Positions 44,743 through 53,799 of a stretch of DNA of 64,000 bases are shown here, one piece after another. The first letter of the stretch is position 1; each line of letters begins with the position of its first letter. The stretch is from assembly GCF_003403095.1 (NCBI RefSeq), contig NZ_CP031555.1, forward strand, positions 2,522,001 through 2,586,000. The letters run 5' to 3'. The notes beneath the pieces were generated by a model. That model was not told where the DNA came from. It did no database searches and worked only from the letters and a program-made list of their open reading frames with translations. The translations under genes were made by a program, and so were the position numbers. This stretch comes from Thalassospira indica. Its GTDB lineage: Bacteria > Pseudomonadota > Alphaproteobacteria > Rhodospirillales > Thalassospiraceae.

Positions 44743-45822
44743 TTAGGCTTTGGTAACCGTACGGCCGGTTGCGCCAAGGTCCTTGAAAGCTTCTTCAAGG
44801 CGTGCGGCCATCGAAAGTTCAGCTTCGCGGATCCAGACGCGCGGGTCATACTGCTTTTTGTATGGCTGATCGGTTTCCGGGTCGACCTGATACTTGAACG
44901 CACGTGCGTTGGCTTCGACATACTCGCCAACCGGGCGGGCATAGGCGAACTGGGTATCGGTATCGATATTCATCTTGAAGCAGCCATAGCTGACAGCTTC
45001 TTCGATTTTCTCTTTTTCCGAACCGGAACCGCCGTGGAACACGAAGTCGAGCGGGCGATCACCCAGACCGTGCTTCTCAGCCACGTATTTCTGACTTTCC
45101 AGAAGGATCTCCGGACGGAGCTTTACGTTGCCGGGCTTGTAAACGCCGTGCACGTTGCCGAATGCGGCCGCGACCGAGAAGTGGCCAAGCGGCGAGAGAC
45201 GGCGATAAGCTTCTTCGACTTCTTCCGGGCGGGTGTAAAGACGCGGATCGATTTCCTCAACCGAGGTATCAAGCTCATGCCCGATACCGTCTTCTTCACC
45301 ACCGGTGACGCCCAGTTCGATCTCAAGGCTCATCTCGATGGCGGACATCCGTTTCAGGAAGGTCTCGCAGGTCGCGAGGTTGTCTTCAACGGATTCTTCG
45401 GACAGATCCAGCATATGAGAGCTGTAAAGCGCCTTGCCGGTTTCGGCATAGGCCTTTTCGCTCCATTTCAGCATTTCATCGACCCATGGCACAAACTTGC
45501 GGTTTGCGTGGTCGGTATGCATGACAACAGCAACACCATAATGTTCGGCCAAAAGCTGTGCATGACGCGCAGCAGATACAGCGCCGAGAACACGGGCCGC
45601 AGCAGCGTCCTTGATGCCCTTGCCGGCGAAGAACTGTGCACCACCATTCGAAAGCTGAATGATAATGTCAGAACCGGCATTTGCAGCAGCCTCAAGGGCA
45701 GCGTTCATCGTGCTTGAAGACGTAATGTTGACGGCGGGAAGGGCGTAACCGTCCTGCTTGCAGGCAGAAACGAGTTCGCGATAGGCAGCACCGGTAACAA
45801 CACCGGGTTTAACGGAAGGCAT
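44743..45822 (-). CDS. fba: Fructose-bisphosphate aldolase, class II
   Basis: Zinc aldolase of glycolysis and gluconeogenesis that splits fructose 1,6-bisphosphate. The metal ligands are in VVMHTDHANR and in AFGNVHGVY and VFHGGSGS, and the catalytic acid lies in the ELGVTGGEEDG loop. At 359 residues it matches the class IIA (FbaA-like) length. A strong AGGAGGAG ribosome site precedes the ATG, in keeping with high expression. It is read in the same direction as nagA but separated by about 155 bases, so joint transcription is uncertain. Confidence 0.95.
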   Translation of the reverse strand: MPSVKPGVVTGAAYRELVSACKQDGYALPAVNITSSSTMNAALEAAANAGSDIIIQLSNGGAQFFAGKGIKDAAAARVLGAVSAARHAQLLAEHYGVAVVMHTDHANRKFVPWVDEMLKWSEKAYAETGKALYSSHMLDLSEESVEDNLATCETFLKRMSAIEMSLEIELGVTGGEEDGIGHELDTSVEEIDPRLYTRPEEVEEAYRRLSPLGHFSVAAAFGNVHGVYKPGNVKLRPEILLESQKYVAEKHGLGDRPLDFVFHGGSGSEKEKIEEAVSYGCFKMNIDTDTQFAYARPVGEYVEANARAFKYQVDPETDQPYKKQYDPRVWIREAELSMAARLEEAFKDLGATGRTVTKA

Positions 45823-45978
45823 GTGGGTACTCCTCCTGGGGGTCAGAGTAAAAACAGATCAGCAGCAAAATCACCTGAAGACCCTGCATACAAACTGTTA
45901 CAGAGCCCAATGCATCTTCGAAATGCTGTCTCAGGTCAAGGCTTTCCGTCATAGACTTTCGGAAAATATTACGTTTGC

Positions 45979-47127
45979 TCAGGCGTAAATCTCTTGCACG
46001 CCCTTGATCCAGCTTCGCGTCACATTGAACTGATCATCAAACAAAATCATATCGGCCTGATATCCCGGTGCCAAGCGCCCCAGAACATGACCAAGTCCCA
46101 GGAACTCCGCTGGATAAAGCGACGCCATGCGAAGCGCTTCATCAAGTCCGATTTCGGCCATTTCCATGCAATTGCGCACAGCTGAAATCATATCAAGGTC
46201 CGAACCCGCCAACGTCCCATCCGCAAGCGCGCACCGCCCATCAATTGCGATGATTTCCTCATCACCCAGCTTGAACCGTTTATCGGCGGCACCAACCGTT
46301 GGCATGGCGTCGGTGACCAACATCATCTTGCCCTTGGCTTTGGCACTTACGGCCGTTTTTATCACGGCAGGATGGACGTGAAACCCATCCGCAATCAGGC
46401 CACACCACGTACGATCATCAGAAAGGGCTGCACCAACAACGCCCGGCTCCCGATGGGTCAGGGGGCTCATGGCATTAAACAGATGCGTGAAGCCCTGCAT
46501 GCCTTCATCGATTGCCGACATGATATCGTCGTAGGTGCCCGCTGTATGTCCGGCGCAAACACGAACATCGCGGGCAACGAGCTTTGCAATTACGCCTTTA
46601 TCAAGCAGTTCCGGCGCAAGGGTTAATAAAGTGCAGCCGTTGCGAAGCCGGGAGACGAGTTCTATTGCATCAGTTTCCATCGGCCTGATCTGGTCAGCCG
46701 AATGTACGCCACGGCGCTTGAGATTGAGATACGGTCCCTCAAGGTGAATGCCGACGACACCGGCAACGCCGTTATCCAGTGCGTCCTGAACGGCAGCAAT
46801 CGCGGCCTCCATCTTGTCACGAGAATCGGTAATCAGGGTTGGCAGCATGGATGTCGTGCCAAACCGGCGATGCGCAGCGACCATGGTTTTAATGGTCTCA
46901 ATATCAGGCTCATCATTCAGCAAGACACCGCCGCCACCATTTACCTGCACATCAATCAGACCGGGGGCGAGGCTTTGACCGCTGCCATCTATTGTTTTGA
47001 TACCAGTTGGTAGATCGTTATCCGCAACAATGGCGTCGATCTTGCCATCCGTGACCAGAACAGAATGCCCGGACAGGAAGCGTGTCCCGTCAAAGAGTCG
47101 GGCATTTGATATGGCAAAGTCACTCAC
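45979..47127 (-). CDS. nagA: N-acetylglucosamine-6-phosphate deacetylase
   Basis: Amidohydrolase that converts GlcNAc-6-phosphate to glucosamine-6-phosphate for amino-sugar use or peptidoglycan recycling. GLIDVQVNGGGG, the metal and substrate loops HLEGPYL, CAGHTAGTYDD and GFTHLFNAMSPLTHREPG, and VTDAMPTVG with the catalytic Asp are all present. The length of 382 residues is normal. No nagB or phosphotransferase gene is adjacent. It could process the sugar released by NagZ, encoded at 18711, after phosphorylation. It diverges from ugpB across a 574-base gap. Confidence 0.95.
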   Translation of the reverse strand: MSDFAISNARLFDGTRFLSGHSVLVTDGKIDAIVADNDLPTGIKTIDGSGQSLAPGLIDVQVNGGGGVLLNDEPDIETIKTMVAAHRRFGTTSMLPTLITDSRDKMEAAIAAVQDALDNGVAGVVGIHLEGPYLNLKRRGVHSADQIRPMETDAIELVSRLRNGCTLLTLAPELLDKGVIAKLVARDVRVCAGHTAGTYDDIMSAIDEGMQGFTHLFNAMSPLTHREPGVVGAALSDDRTWCGLIADGFHVHPAVIKTAVSAKAKGKMMLVTDAMPTVGAADKRFKLGDEEIIAIDGRCALADGTLAGSDLDMISAVRNCMEMAEIGLDEALRMASLYPAEFLGLGHVLGRLAPGYQADMILFDDQFNVTRSWIKGVQEIYA

Positions 47128-47504
47128 GCCTGGGTCTCCGATTGCTGCGTATCCAAGTACGGTGGTCGCAGGATCAAACCTGCGATTATGAACGGTTTGG
47201 CATCGTAATTGGATGATTTGATGGCGGCAACGACCTTAACGAACAATTGTAAAGAAGACGTCTGCGCCGACCAATTCATCGCACAGCTGAAATATTCGAA
47301 CACGAACATTCCATACAACAAGGTTAACCATGGACGCCGCAGGACGATCTTCACGGTTTGGTCGCAAAACTTTCACTTGCTTGCAACAATTGGTGTCAGC
47401 TGCATCTCTCCATTTCACGGACCTTCTGCTGCCTGATTGCCGGAACACGAGGCAAACACTGGATCTTTGATCCTTTCAAAACTGCGTCTGCGAGGAGCTT
47501 CATA

Positions 47505-47525
47505 GTGAACATATAGGATGTTCAC
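47505..47525. promoter_or_regulatory. Perfect 8-base inverted repeat, candidate operator before ugpB
   Basis: GTGAACAT (47505-47512) and ATGTTCAC (47518-47525) are exact inverted repeats with a 5-base spacer, a usual geometry for a dimeric repressor or activator site. It lies about 180 bases before ugpB. The regulator is unknown. Confidence 0.45.
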
Positions 47526-47584
47526 TTGATCATTTATTGGCGAGTTTTGTGTCATTTCGTCGCCTATTCGCACATCAAAAGTAA

Positions 47585-47602
47585 TTTTCTGAAAACTGTC
47601 AC
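47585..47602 (+). promoter_or_regulatory. Possible Pho box upstream of ugpB
   Basis: The 18-base site TTTTCTGAAAACTGTCAC compares with the PhoB consensus: the second half (CTGTCAC) and A-tract match, the first half is poor. ugp genes belong to the Pho regulon in E. coli and in rhizobia, which makes the site reasonable but not proven. It ends about 100 bases before the ugpB start. Confidence 0.35.
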
Positions 47603-47701
47603 TTGAGCGAAATGCCCCTCAAGAACAAAACGAACGCCTAGCCGGTCGCCGAATTACGGGCGGCGTTCCGTGCCAAGTTTTCAATAGGGAGTTACTTGAC
47701 C

Positions 47702-49000
47702 ATGTTCCGCAAAACACTGATGGCTGCTGCTGCCGTGTTTGCCATTGGCAACACCGCACAGGCTGCAACCGAGATCACCTGGTGGCATGCAATGGACGGC
47801 GCACTTGGCGACGTTGTCAACCAGATCACCGAAGACTTCAACGCAAGCCAGGATGAATACAAACTCGTATCCATCAACAAGGGCGGCTACGAAGACACCA
47901 TGACGGCCGGCATCGCAGCGTTCCGCGCGAAGAACCAGCCGAACATCATCCAGATCTTCGACGCAGGTGCTGCAACCATCATTAACGCCAAAGGCGCTGT
48001 TAAGCCGGTTCAGGATTTGCTTGAAGCAAACAACGTCAATTTCGACATCAATGACTACATCCCGGGTGTTCGTTACTTCTATGCCGATTCAGACGGCAAG
48101 ATGATCGGCATGCCGTTCAACAGCTCGACCCCGCTTCTGTATTACAACAAAGAAGCATTGGACAAAGCCGGTGTTGACGTTCCGAAAACCTGGCAGGAAT
48201 TCGAAGCTGCTGCGCCGAAGCTCAAAGAAGCTGGGTACACCGCGCTTGCGCAATCGCACAGCCCGTGGATCTTCTTCGAAAACTTCATGTCGCGTCATAA
48301 CCTGCAGATGGCAACTGCCAATAACGGTTATGACAGCACCGACGTTGAAATCCTCTATAACAACGACGCGCTGAAAGATCACTGGCAGCACGTCAAGGAT
48401 TGGAAAGACGCAGGTTACTACGGTTATTATGGCCGCGCATGGGGTGCGAACCAGGACGCATTCGTGCAGCAGCAGGTCGCAATGTGGATCGGTTCTTCCG
48501 GTTCATTTGGTGGCCTTCGCAAGTCCGCACAGTTTGACTTTGGCGCATCGACCCTTCCGTATTGGGAAGGTACCGGCGATGCACCGAAATCGACCTTTAT
48601 CGGTGGTGCAGCACTGTTCGCATTCTCCGGTCATGATGCCGCGCAGGATGCCGGCGTTGCCGAATTCTTCAAATTCCTGACCAAGCCGGAAACCCAGTAC
48701 TACTGGCACAAAGAAACCGGTTATGTCCCGATCACCAATGCGGCCTATGAGCTGGCCAAAGAAGATGGCTACTACAAAGAAAGCCCGGATGCAGAAGTCG
48801 GCATCACCCAGCTTTCTGAAGAAGGTGGTGAATGGACCAAGGGTTACCGTCTTGGCTTCTACGTTCAGATCCGCGAAGTGATCTATCGTGAAGTCGACAA
48901 GATCATGAACGGCGAAGAAACCGTTGATGCTGCCTTTGCGACCATCGAAGAAGAAGCAAACGGTCTACTGAAGCGCTTCAACGATACCTACTCGAACTAG
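47702..49000 (+). CDS. ugpB: sn-glycerol-3-phosphate ABC transporter substrate-binding protein
   Basis: Periplasmic binding protein for glycerol-3-phosphate and glycerophosphodiesters. It has a signal peptide ending NTAQAA (residues 1-22), then a type I extracellular solute-binding fold closely following E. coli UgpB along its length: TWWHAMDGALGDVVNQI, NKGGYEDTMTAGIAAFRAK, PFNSSTPLLYYNKEAL, GSSGSFGGLRK and KETGYVPITNAAYELAKE. At 432 residues it is complete. The TTG six bases earlier is in frame, but the ATG gives a proper signal peptide. It is followed by a stem-loop, then ugpA, ugpE and ugpC. Confidence 0.93.
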   Translation: MFRKTLMAAAAVFAIGNTAQAATEITWWHAMDGALGDVVNQITEDFNASQDEYKLVSINKGGYEDTMTAGIAAFRAKNQPNIIQIFDAGAATIINAKGAVKPVQDLLEANNVNFDINDYIPGVRYFYADSDGKMIGMPFNSSTPLLYYNKEALDKAGVDVPKTWQEFEAAAPKLKEAGYTALAQSHSPWIFFENFMSRHNLQMATANNGYDSTDVEILYNNDALKDHWQHVKDWKDAGYYGYYGRAWGANQDAFVQQQVAMWIGSSGSFGGLRKSAQFDFGASTLPYWEGTGDAPKSTFIGGAALFAFSGHDAAQDAGVAEFFKFLTKPETQYYWHKETGYVPITNAAYELAKEDGYYKESPDAEVGITQLSEEGGEWTKGYRLGFYVQIREVIYREVDKIMNGEETVDAAFATIEEEANGLLKRFNDTYSN

Positions 49001-49019
49001 TCTGCTTTTCGCCAAAGCG

Positions 49020-49050
49020 GGGCGGCCGATGATTTGGCCGCCCTGTTTTG
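49020..49050 (+). other. Intercistronic stem-loop between ugpB and ugpA
   Basis: GGGCGGCC (49020-49027) and GGCCGCCC (49036-49043) pair perfectly, followed by TGTTTTGC. It may partly terminate transcription or protect the upstream message, so that the binding protein is made in excess over the permeases. Confidence 0.7.
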
Positions 49051-49084
49051 CATTTTCTGATTTTGCTCTGAGGTTGCGTTCCCG

Positions 49085-49963
49085 ATGAAGCGCGTACAAT
49101 TTGAACACAGCGCGGTGCCATACCTGTTTATCGCACCCCAAATTCTGATTATTTCCATATTTTTCCTGTGGCCTGCGGCCCAGGCGCTTTATCAGTCGTT
49201 TTTGCTTGAAGACGCCTTTGGCATGTCTTCGCAGTTCGTCTGGTTCCGCAATTTTGAAGATGTGCTGACAAGCAGTTCGTGGACGCGATCTGCCATCTTT
49301 ACCGTCCTATTTTCCGTTCTGGTCTCCGTGCTTTCGATCGCGATTTCACTGTTTCTTGCAGTACGTGCCGACGAAGTAATCCGTGGGGCAAAATCCTATA
49401 AAACGCTTCTGATGTGGGGTTATGCCATTGCGCCGCCAGTGGCGGGCCTTCTTGGCATCATGATGTTCAACCCGTTGATGGGGGACCTTTATAAGGCCTT
49501 CAACAGTTTCGGGTTTGAATTCAACCACATCGAAAACGCCAATGACGCGGCCTTCATCGTCATTCTGATCGCGGTCTGGAAACAGGTCAGTGTGAACTTT
49601 ATCTTCTTCCTCTCAGGGCTCCAGGGGATTCCGAAGTCGGTTCAGGAAGCAGCGACCCTTGATTGCAAAAGTCCCGAGCGTCGCTTCTGGACCATTACAT
49701 TCCCGCTTCTGGCACCGACAACCTTCTTCCTGCTGGTGATCAACCTGACTTACGCCTTTTTCGAGACGTTCGGCATTATCGATGTTTCGACCAAGGGTGC
49801 CCCGGGTGGCTCGACCGCGACCCTTGTTTACAAGGTGTATGTCGATGGCTTCCTTGGTGCGGATATGGGCGGCAGTGCTGCGCAGTCAGTCTTGCTGATG
49901 ATCATGGTCAGTGTCCTGACCGTGTTCCAGTTCCGCTTCATCGAACGCAAAGTGCATTATTAA
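49085..49963 (+). CDS. ugpA: sn-glycerol-3-phosphate ABC transporter permease UgpA
   Basis: Inner-membrane permease of the CUT1 (MalF) type with six membrane helices. The EAA cytoplasmic loop, where the ATPase docks, is QEAATLDCKSPERRFWTITF (about residue 190 on). VPYLFIAPQILIISIFFLWP opens the first helix. The length of 292 residues is normal. The order ugpB-A-E-C is the classical one, which supports the ugp assignment more than sequence alone. Confidence 0.93.
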   Translation: MKRVQFEHSAVPYLFIAPQILIISIFFLWPAAQALYQSFLLEDAFGMSSQFVWFRNFEDVLTSSSWTRSAIFTVLFSVLVSVLSIAISLFLAVRADEVIRGAKSYKTLLMWGYAIAPPVAGLLGIMMFNPLMGDLYKAFNSFGFEFNHIENANDAAFIVILIAVWKQVSVNFIFFLSGLQGIPKSVQEAATLDCKSPERRFWTITFPLLAPTTFFLLVINLTYAFFETFGIIDVSTKGAPGGSTATLVYKVYVDGFLGADMGGSAAQSVLLMIMVSVLTVFQFRFIERKVHY

Positions 49964-49979
49964 AGGGGAGAACGTCATC

Positions 49980-50834
49980 ATGTATCAGTCCAAATGGCGT
50001 ATTTTTACCAACCACACCATTCTGGTGCTTGGCTCACTTTTCATGATCCTTCCGGTTTGGATCGCCTTTGCGTCATCAACCCACACCCGCGAGTATATCT
50101 TCCAGAATGGCCTGCAATTCTTGCCAGGTGGGGAGTTCTTCACCAATTACGGCGCGATCCTGTTTGATGCAGATGCGACAAAGGGCAGGGTGACTGCGCT
50201 TGAGATGCTGTTTAACAGTATGGTGCTTGGCCTTGGCTTTGCCATCGGAAAGGTCATCATTTCGATGATGGCGGCCTATGCGATTGTCTATTTCCGCTTC
50301 AAGCTGGCTGTGCCGCTGTTCTGGATCATTTTCTCGACCCTTTTGTTGCCGCTCGAAGTGCGTATCGTTCCGTCCTATGAGGTCGTGGCGAACCTTGGCT
50401 TGCTCAACACCTATACCGGTCTGATCCTGCCGCTGATTGCGTCCGCCACTGGAACCTTCTTCTTCCGGCAGTTCTATCGGTCGGTCCCGGACGAACTTCT
50501 TGAAGCGGCAAGGCTGGACGGCGCAGGACCGATCAGGTTCTTCATCGACATTCTGGTTCCACTGTCGGTGACCATGATTGCTGCAATCTTCATCATTATG
50601 TTTGTGGTTGGTTGGAACCAGTACCTTTGGCCGCTGCTGATGACCACCGATGATCAGCTCTACACCATCGTGATCGGGATCAAGCAGGTCTACAATTCGC
50701 TCTATGAAGGCGGACAGATACCTCAGTTCCCCAAAGCATTCGCACTGACAATCATGGCATCGGTCCCGCCCGTACTGGTGGTGGTCATCTTCCAGCGCAT
50801 GTTCGTCAAGGGTCTGGTTGAGACGGAAAAGTAA
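49980..50834 (+). CDS. ugpE: sn-glycerol-3-phosphate ABC transporter permease UgpE
   Basis: Second permease, MalG type, six membrane helices. The EAA loop is ELLEAARLDGAGPIRFFIDI (about residue 175 on), and GWNQYLWPLLMTTDDQLYTI is a conserved part near the end. The length of 284 residues is normal. AAGGGGAG lies ten bases before the ATG. It starts 16 bases after ugpA. Confidence 0.93.
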   Translation: MYQSKWRIFTNHTILVLGSLFMILPVWIAFASSTHTREYIFQNGLQFLPGGEFFTNYGAILFDADATKGRVTALEMLFNSMVLGLGFAIGKVIISMMAAYAIVYFRFKLAVPLFWIIFSTLLLPLEVRIVPSYEVVANLGLLNTYTGLILPLIASATGTFFFRQFYRSVPDELLEAARLDGAGPIRFFIDILVPLSVTMIAAIFIIMFVVGWNQYLWPLLMTTDDQLYTIVIGIKQVYNSLYEGGQIPQFPKAFALTIMASVPPVLVVVIFQRMFVKGLVETEK

Positions 50835-50892
50835 AACGGTCTTCCCTGATCCCTGCACTGAAAATAATTGATCCGAATACAGGATAACCAAG

Positions 50893-51963
50893 ATGGCAAC
50901 TGTTACGCTTAATCAAGCCCAGAAAACCTACCCGAATGGCTTCAAGGCCATTCACGGCATTGATCTTAAAATCGAGCATGGCGAGTTCACGGTTCTTGTC
51001 GGGCCGTCCGGCTGTGGCAAATCGACACTGCTGCGCATGATCGCCGGCCTTGAAGGGATTTCGGATGGCGAAATCATCATTGATGACAAAGTCGTCAACA
51101 CGGTCGCACCCGCAGATCGCGACATCGCCATGGTGTTCCAGAACTACGCGCTTTATCCGCACATGAATAACTACGACAACATGGCCTATGGCCTTAAAAA
51201 CCGTGGGTACAGTAAGGCGGAAATCGATGCCAAGGTCCGCGAAGCTGCCCGCATTCTTCAGTTGGACGATCATCTTGAGCGCAAACCGCGCCAACTATCT
51301 GGTGGTCAGCGCCAGCGCGTCGCCATGGGCCGCGCGATTGTTCGTCAACCGAAGGTCTTCCTGTTTGACGAGCCGCTTTCAAACCTAGATGCCAAATTAC
51401 GTGTCGATATGCGCCTTGAAATCAAGAACCTGCAACAGCGTCTTGGCATCACGTCGGTCTATGTCACCCACGATCAAGTTGAAGCCATGACCCTTGCCGA
51501 TCGTCTGATCGTCATGAATGGCGGCGTTGCGGAGCAGATCGGAACCCCGATTGATATCTACGAAAAGCCGGCCAGCCAGTTTGTCGCAGGTTTCATCGGC
51601 TCGCCGGCGATGAACTTCCTGAAGGGCAAAGTCTCTGATGACAAGAAACATGTCACGGTGGGGGACGGCGTGATGCTTGATCTTGATCATGACGTCGAGG
51701 CCGGTCGTGACGTCACGGTCGGCATTCGCCCCGAACATCTGGAACTTCTCAAAGACGGGGAAGGGCGGATTAATGCCGGTGTGCGCATGGTGGAGTCTCT
51801 TGGCGCAGAAACGCTGGCCTATCTCGATTTCGGGGCAAATGCGGACAATGTCACGTTGCGTTTGCAGGGAACGCACACATTCGGAAAAGGCGAGAAATTA
51901 AGCCTTTCGGTTCCGGCGTCGAAAATCCATCTGTTTGATATCGAAAGCGGTCAGCGCATCTGA
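50893..51963 (+). CDS. ugpC: sn-glycerol-3-phosphate ABC transporter ATP-binding protein UgpC
   Basis: CUT1-type ATPase that powers UgpAE. Walker A is GPSGCGKSTLLRMIAGLE (residues about 37-54), Q-loop MVFQNYALYPHM, signature LSGGQRQRVAMGRA, Walker B VFLFDEPLSNLD and the H-loop TSVYVTHDQVEAMTLADRL. The C-terminal TOBE domain covers about 235-356. The 356 residues match UgpC. It completes the ugpBAEC set, and a terminator follows. Confidence 0.94.
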   Translation: MATVTLNQAQKTYPNGFKAIHGIDLKIEHGEFTVLVGPSGCGKSTLLRMIAGLEGISDGEIIIDDKVVNTVAPADRDIAMVFQNYALYPHMNNYDNMAYGLKNRGYSKAEIDAKVREAARILQLDDHLERKPRQLSGGQRQRVAMGRAIVRQPKVFLFDEPLSNLDAKLRVDMRLEIKNLQQRLGITSVYVTHDQVEAMTLADRLIVMNGGVAEQIGTPIDIYEKPASQFVAGFIGSPAMNFLKGKVSDDKKHVTVGDGVMLDLDHDVEAGRDVTVGIRPEHLELLKDGEGRINAGVRMVESLGAETLAYLDFGANADNVTLRLQGTHTFGKGEKLSLSVPASKIHLFDIESGQRI

Positions 51964-51985
51964 TTAAACCAGACCAGCTAACACC

Positions 51986-52026
51986 AAACGCCTCTGACAA
52001 ATTCAGACTGTCAGAGGCGTTTTTGT
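51986..52026 (+). terminator. Rho-independent terminator after ugpC
   Basis: AAACGCCTCTGACA (51986-51999) and TGTCAGAGGCGTTT (52009-52022) are perfect 14-base arms with a 9-base loop, running into TTTTTG. Confidence 0.88.
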
Positions 52027-52107
52027 TTTCGGATTGGGGCACTTTACCCTTGTCTCGCACAGGGTGAACGAGGTAGTTCCTATGCGCGAAAGTTAAGGGA
52101 GTTCGAT

Positions 52108-52581
52108 GTGCAGACCGACCAGAAAAAGGCGCTTTACGAAGAAGCGCAAAAAGAGCTGATAAGCATCACCGAAGGCGAAACCAACGTTCCCGCCCTGATG
52201 GCGACCGTATCGTGCGTCTTATCGCAAAAGTTCGACTATTACTTCTGGACCGGCTTCTATAATGTTGATCCGGAAAAGGAAAATGAACTAGTCGTCGGGC
52301 CTTATCAGGGGACACTTGGCTGTCTTCGTATCCCGTTTGGTCGCGGTGTTTGTGGTGCAGCCGCATCAACCCGCGAAACGCAGGTGGTCGCGGACGTTCA
52401 CGCTTTTCCTGGTCATATCGCATGCGACAGCCGGACCAATTCCGAGATTGTCGTGCCGGTGATCAATGCGGATGGACAGTTGATCGCCGTGCTTGACGTC
52501 GATAGTGTCGAGCACAATTCGTTCGATCAAACGGATCGCATTGCACTTGAAACTTTAATGCAGCGCATTTTTGCGCAATGA
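52108..52581 (+). CDS. Free methionine-(R)-sulfoxide reductase, GAF-domain type
   Basis: A 157-residue single GAF-domain enzyme, like E. coli MsrC/YebR and yeast fRMsr, that reduces free Met-R-sulfoxide. The three family cysteines are in GTLGCLRIPF, GRGVCGAA and HIACDSRTNSEIVVPV, and the DVDSVEHNSFDQTD end is typical. The GTG start has AAGGGA upstream. ssb follows after 59 bases but has its own role, so any joint transcription is unproved. Confidence 0.9.
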   Translation: MQTDQKKALYEEAQKELISITEGETNVPALMATVSCVLSQKFDYYFWTGFYNVDPEKENELVVGPYQGTLGCLRIPFGRGVCGAAASTRETQVVADVHAFPGHIACDSRTNSEIVVPVINADGQLIAVLDVDSVEHNSFDQTDRIALETLMQRIFAQ

Positions 52582-52640
52582 TAACCCACAAGTCCCGACC
52601 AATCGGGACAGCGGACAACACAAACTTTGGAAGATAACCC

Positions 52641-53168
52641 ATGGCTGGCAGTGTCAATAAAGTCATTCTCGTCGGGAACCTTGGTCGCGATCCTGAAATC
52701 CGGTTTACCCAGGCTGGCAAAAAGATCGCCAATTTCAGCATCGCAACCTCCGAACAGTGGCGTGACCGTCAGTCCGGTGAGCGCCGTGAGCGCACCGAAT
52801 GGCATCGCATCGTTGTTTTCAACGAAGGCCTTGCTGATGTCGTTGAGCGCTTTGTAAAAAAAGGCAGCAAGCTTTATATCGAAGGCCAGCTCCGCACCCG
52901 CAAATGGCAGGGGCAGGATGGCAAAGACAACTACACCACCGAAGTTGTCCTTGAAGGCTTTAACTCCAACCTGACCATGCTTGATAACCGCGGCGAAGGC
53001 GGCGGCATGGGTGGCGGTTCATCCTCTGGTGGTGGCTATGGCGGCGGCCAGGATAGTGGTGGCGGCTACGGCGGCGGTTCTGACGCAGGCTGGGGTAATG
53101 GTGGTTCTTCCGGTGGCGGATCCGCACCGGCGGGTGCCCCGGACCTCGATGACGAGATTCCGTTCTAA
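52641..53168 (+). CDS. ssb: Single-stranded DNA-binding protein
   Basis: Homotetrameric ssDNA-binding protein used in replication and repair. The OB-fold covers about residues 4-112 (NKVILVGNLGRDPEIRF, SEQWRDRQSGERRERTEWHR, KGSKLYIEGQLRTRKW). A flexible Gly/Ser-rich linker follows, with many GGG and GYGGG repeats, then the acidic partner-binding tip DLDDEIPF. The length of 175 residues is normal. In many alphaproteobacteria ssb is divergent from uvrA. Here about 8 kb (fba, nagA, ugp, fRMsr) separate them. Confidence 0.95.
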   Translation: MAGSVNKVILVGNLGRDPEIRFTQAGKKIANFSIATSEQWRDRQSGERRERTEWHRIVVFNEGLADVVERFVKKGSKLYIEGQLRTRKWQGQDGKDNYTTEVVLEGFNSNLTMLDNRGEGGGMGGGSSSGGGYGGGQDSGGGYGGGSDAGWGNGGSSGGGSAPAGAPDLDDEIPF

Positions 53169-53190
53169 GCAATCGCTTAATGATATCGAT

Positions 53191-53240
53191 CTAAAATCCC
53201 TCCGAAACGCTGGTTGTTTTGGGGGGATTTGTTTTTGTGA
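53191..53240 (+). terminator. Weak Rho-independent terminator after ssb
   Basis: AAATCCCTCCGAAAC and GTTTTGGGGGGATTT can pair with some G-T pairs, followed by GTTTTTG. The stem is imperfect, so confidence is moderate. Confidence 0.55.
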
Positions 53241-53370
53241 ATTTCTTCGTGCAACCATCCTGAAACGTCTGTCACAAAATCATCTGAAGTTGGACTACAA
53301 GACTATAACCAAGCGATAAAATCTGATTTAAGAACGAAAACTCGGCCAATCGTGAAACAAGGAAGACCTG

Positions 53371-53799
53371 TTGACCGGTCCAATATTTGGAACCCCGCGT
53401 GTGGGGCAAAGCTATAACGTACAGGACTGTGTCTATGCCGTGATCAAACGCGAAAACGGCGACGTTGCCGTTGCGCGCACCCCCAAGGGTATTGTTCTTC
53501 TTGGCGGCGGTGTTGAAAACGGTGAAAGTGAACAGGACGCGCTTTGTCGTGAGGCCTATGAAGAATCGGGTTATCGGGCGCGTATCATCTCGCGGCTCGG
53601 TTTTGCGTCACAGTATGTCAATAACCCGGCCAAGGATCGATACCGCCTTAAGCGCGCAACCTTTTTCCTGTGCGAATTAACTGAAAAGCTTGGTCCGCCT
53701 GTGGATCAGGATCACGAACTGGTCTGGATGCCATATAAAGAAGCCCATGAAAGCTTACTTCGGCCATTTCATCAGTGGGCACTGGAATTTGTGGGCTAG
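53371..53799 (+). CDS. Nudix hydrolase
   Basis: A 142-residue Nudix-fold pyrophosphohydrolase. The Nudix box is [20 protein letters not shown] followed by ESGY, which matches Gx5Ex7REUxEExGU. The substrate is unknown: RFVV-type substrate-specific residues cannot be read by eye. The start is a TTG with AGGAAG upstream. It is convergent with the YchJ-like gene and overlaps its end by four bases. Confidence 0.88.
   Translation: MTGPIFGTPRVGQSYNVQDCVYAVIKRENGDVAVARTPKGIVLLGGGVENGESEQDALCREAYEESGYRARIISRLGFASQYVNNPAKDRYRLKRATFFLCELTEKLGPPVDQDHELVWMPYKEAHESLLRPFHQWALEFVG

Larger units (their letters stand above)
47128..47701. other. Intergenic region between divergent nagA and ugpB
   Basis: No convincing gene. 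Short frames on both strands here have no ribosome site or recognisable product. It contains an inverted repeat in the nagA leader, CGCAGG/CCTGCG (47167-47184), a 5-3-5 repeat GGATC/GATCC (47461-47473), and the two candidate regulatory sites listed next. The length and content suggest a complex regulatory region. Confidence 0.6.

Noticed and set aside
47209..47436. Small ORF between nagA and ugpB
   Set aside because: No ribosome site, no recognisable product, and a similar frame is open on the opposite strand. More likely regulatory sequence.
49020..49050. Full terminator between ugpB and ugpA
   Set aside because: The stem is strong but the T tract is short, and the permease genes have no other clear promoter, so read-through must be common.
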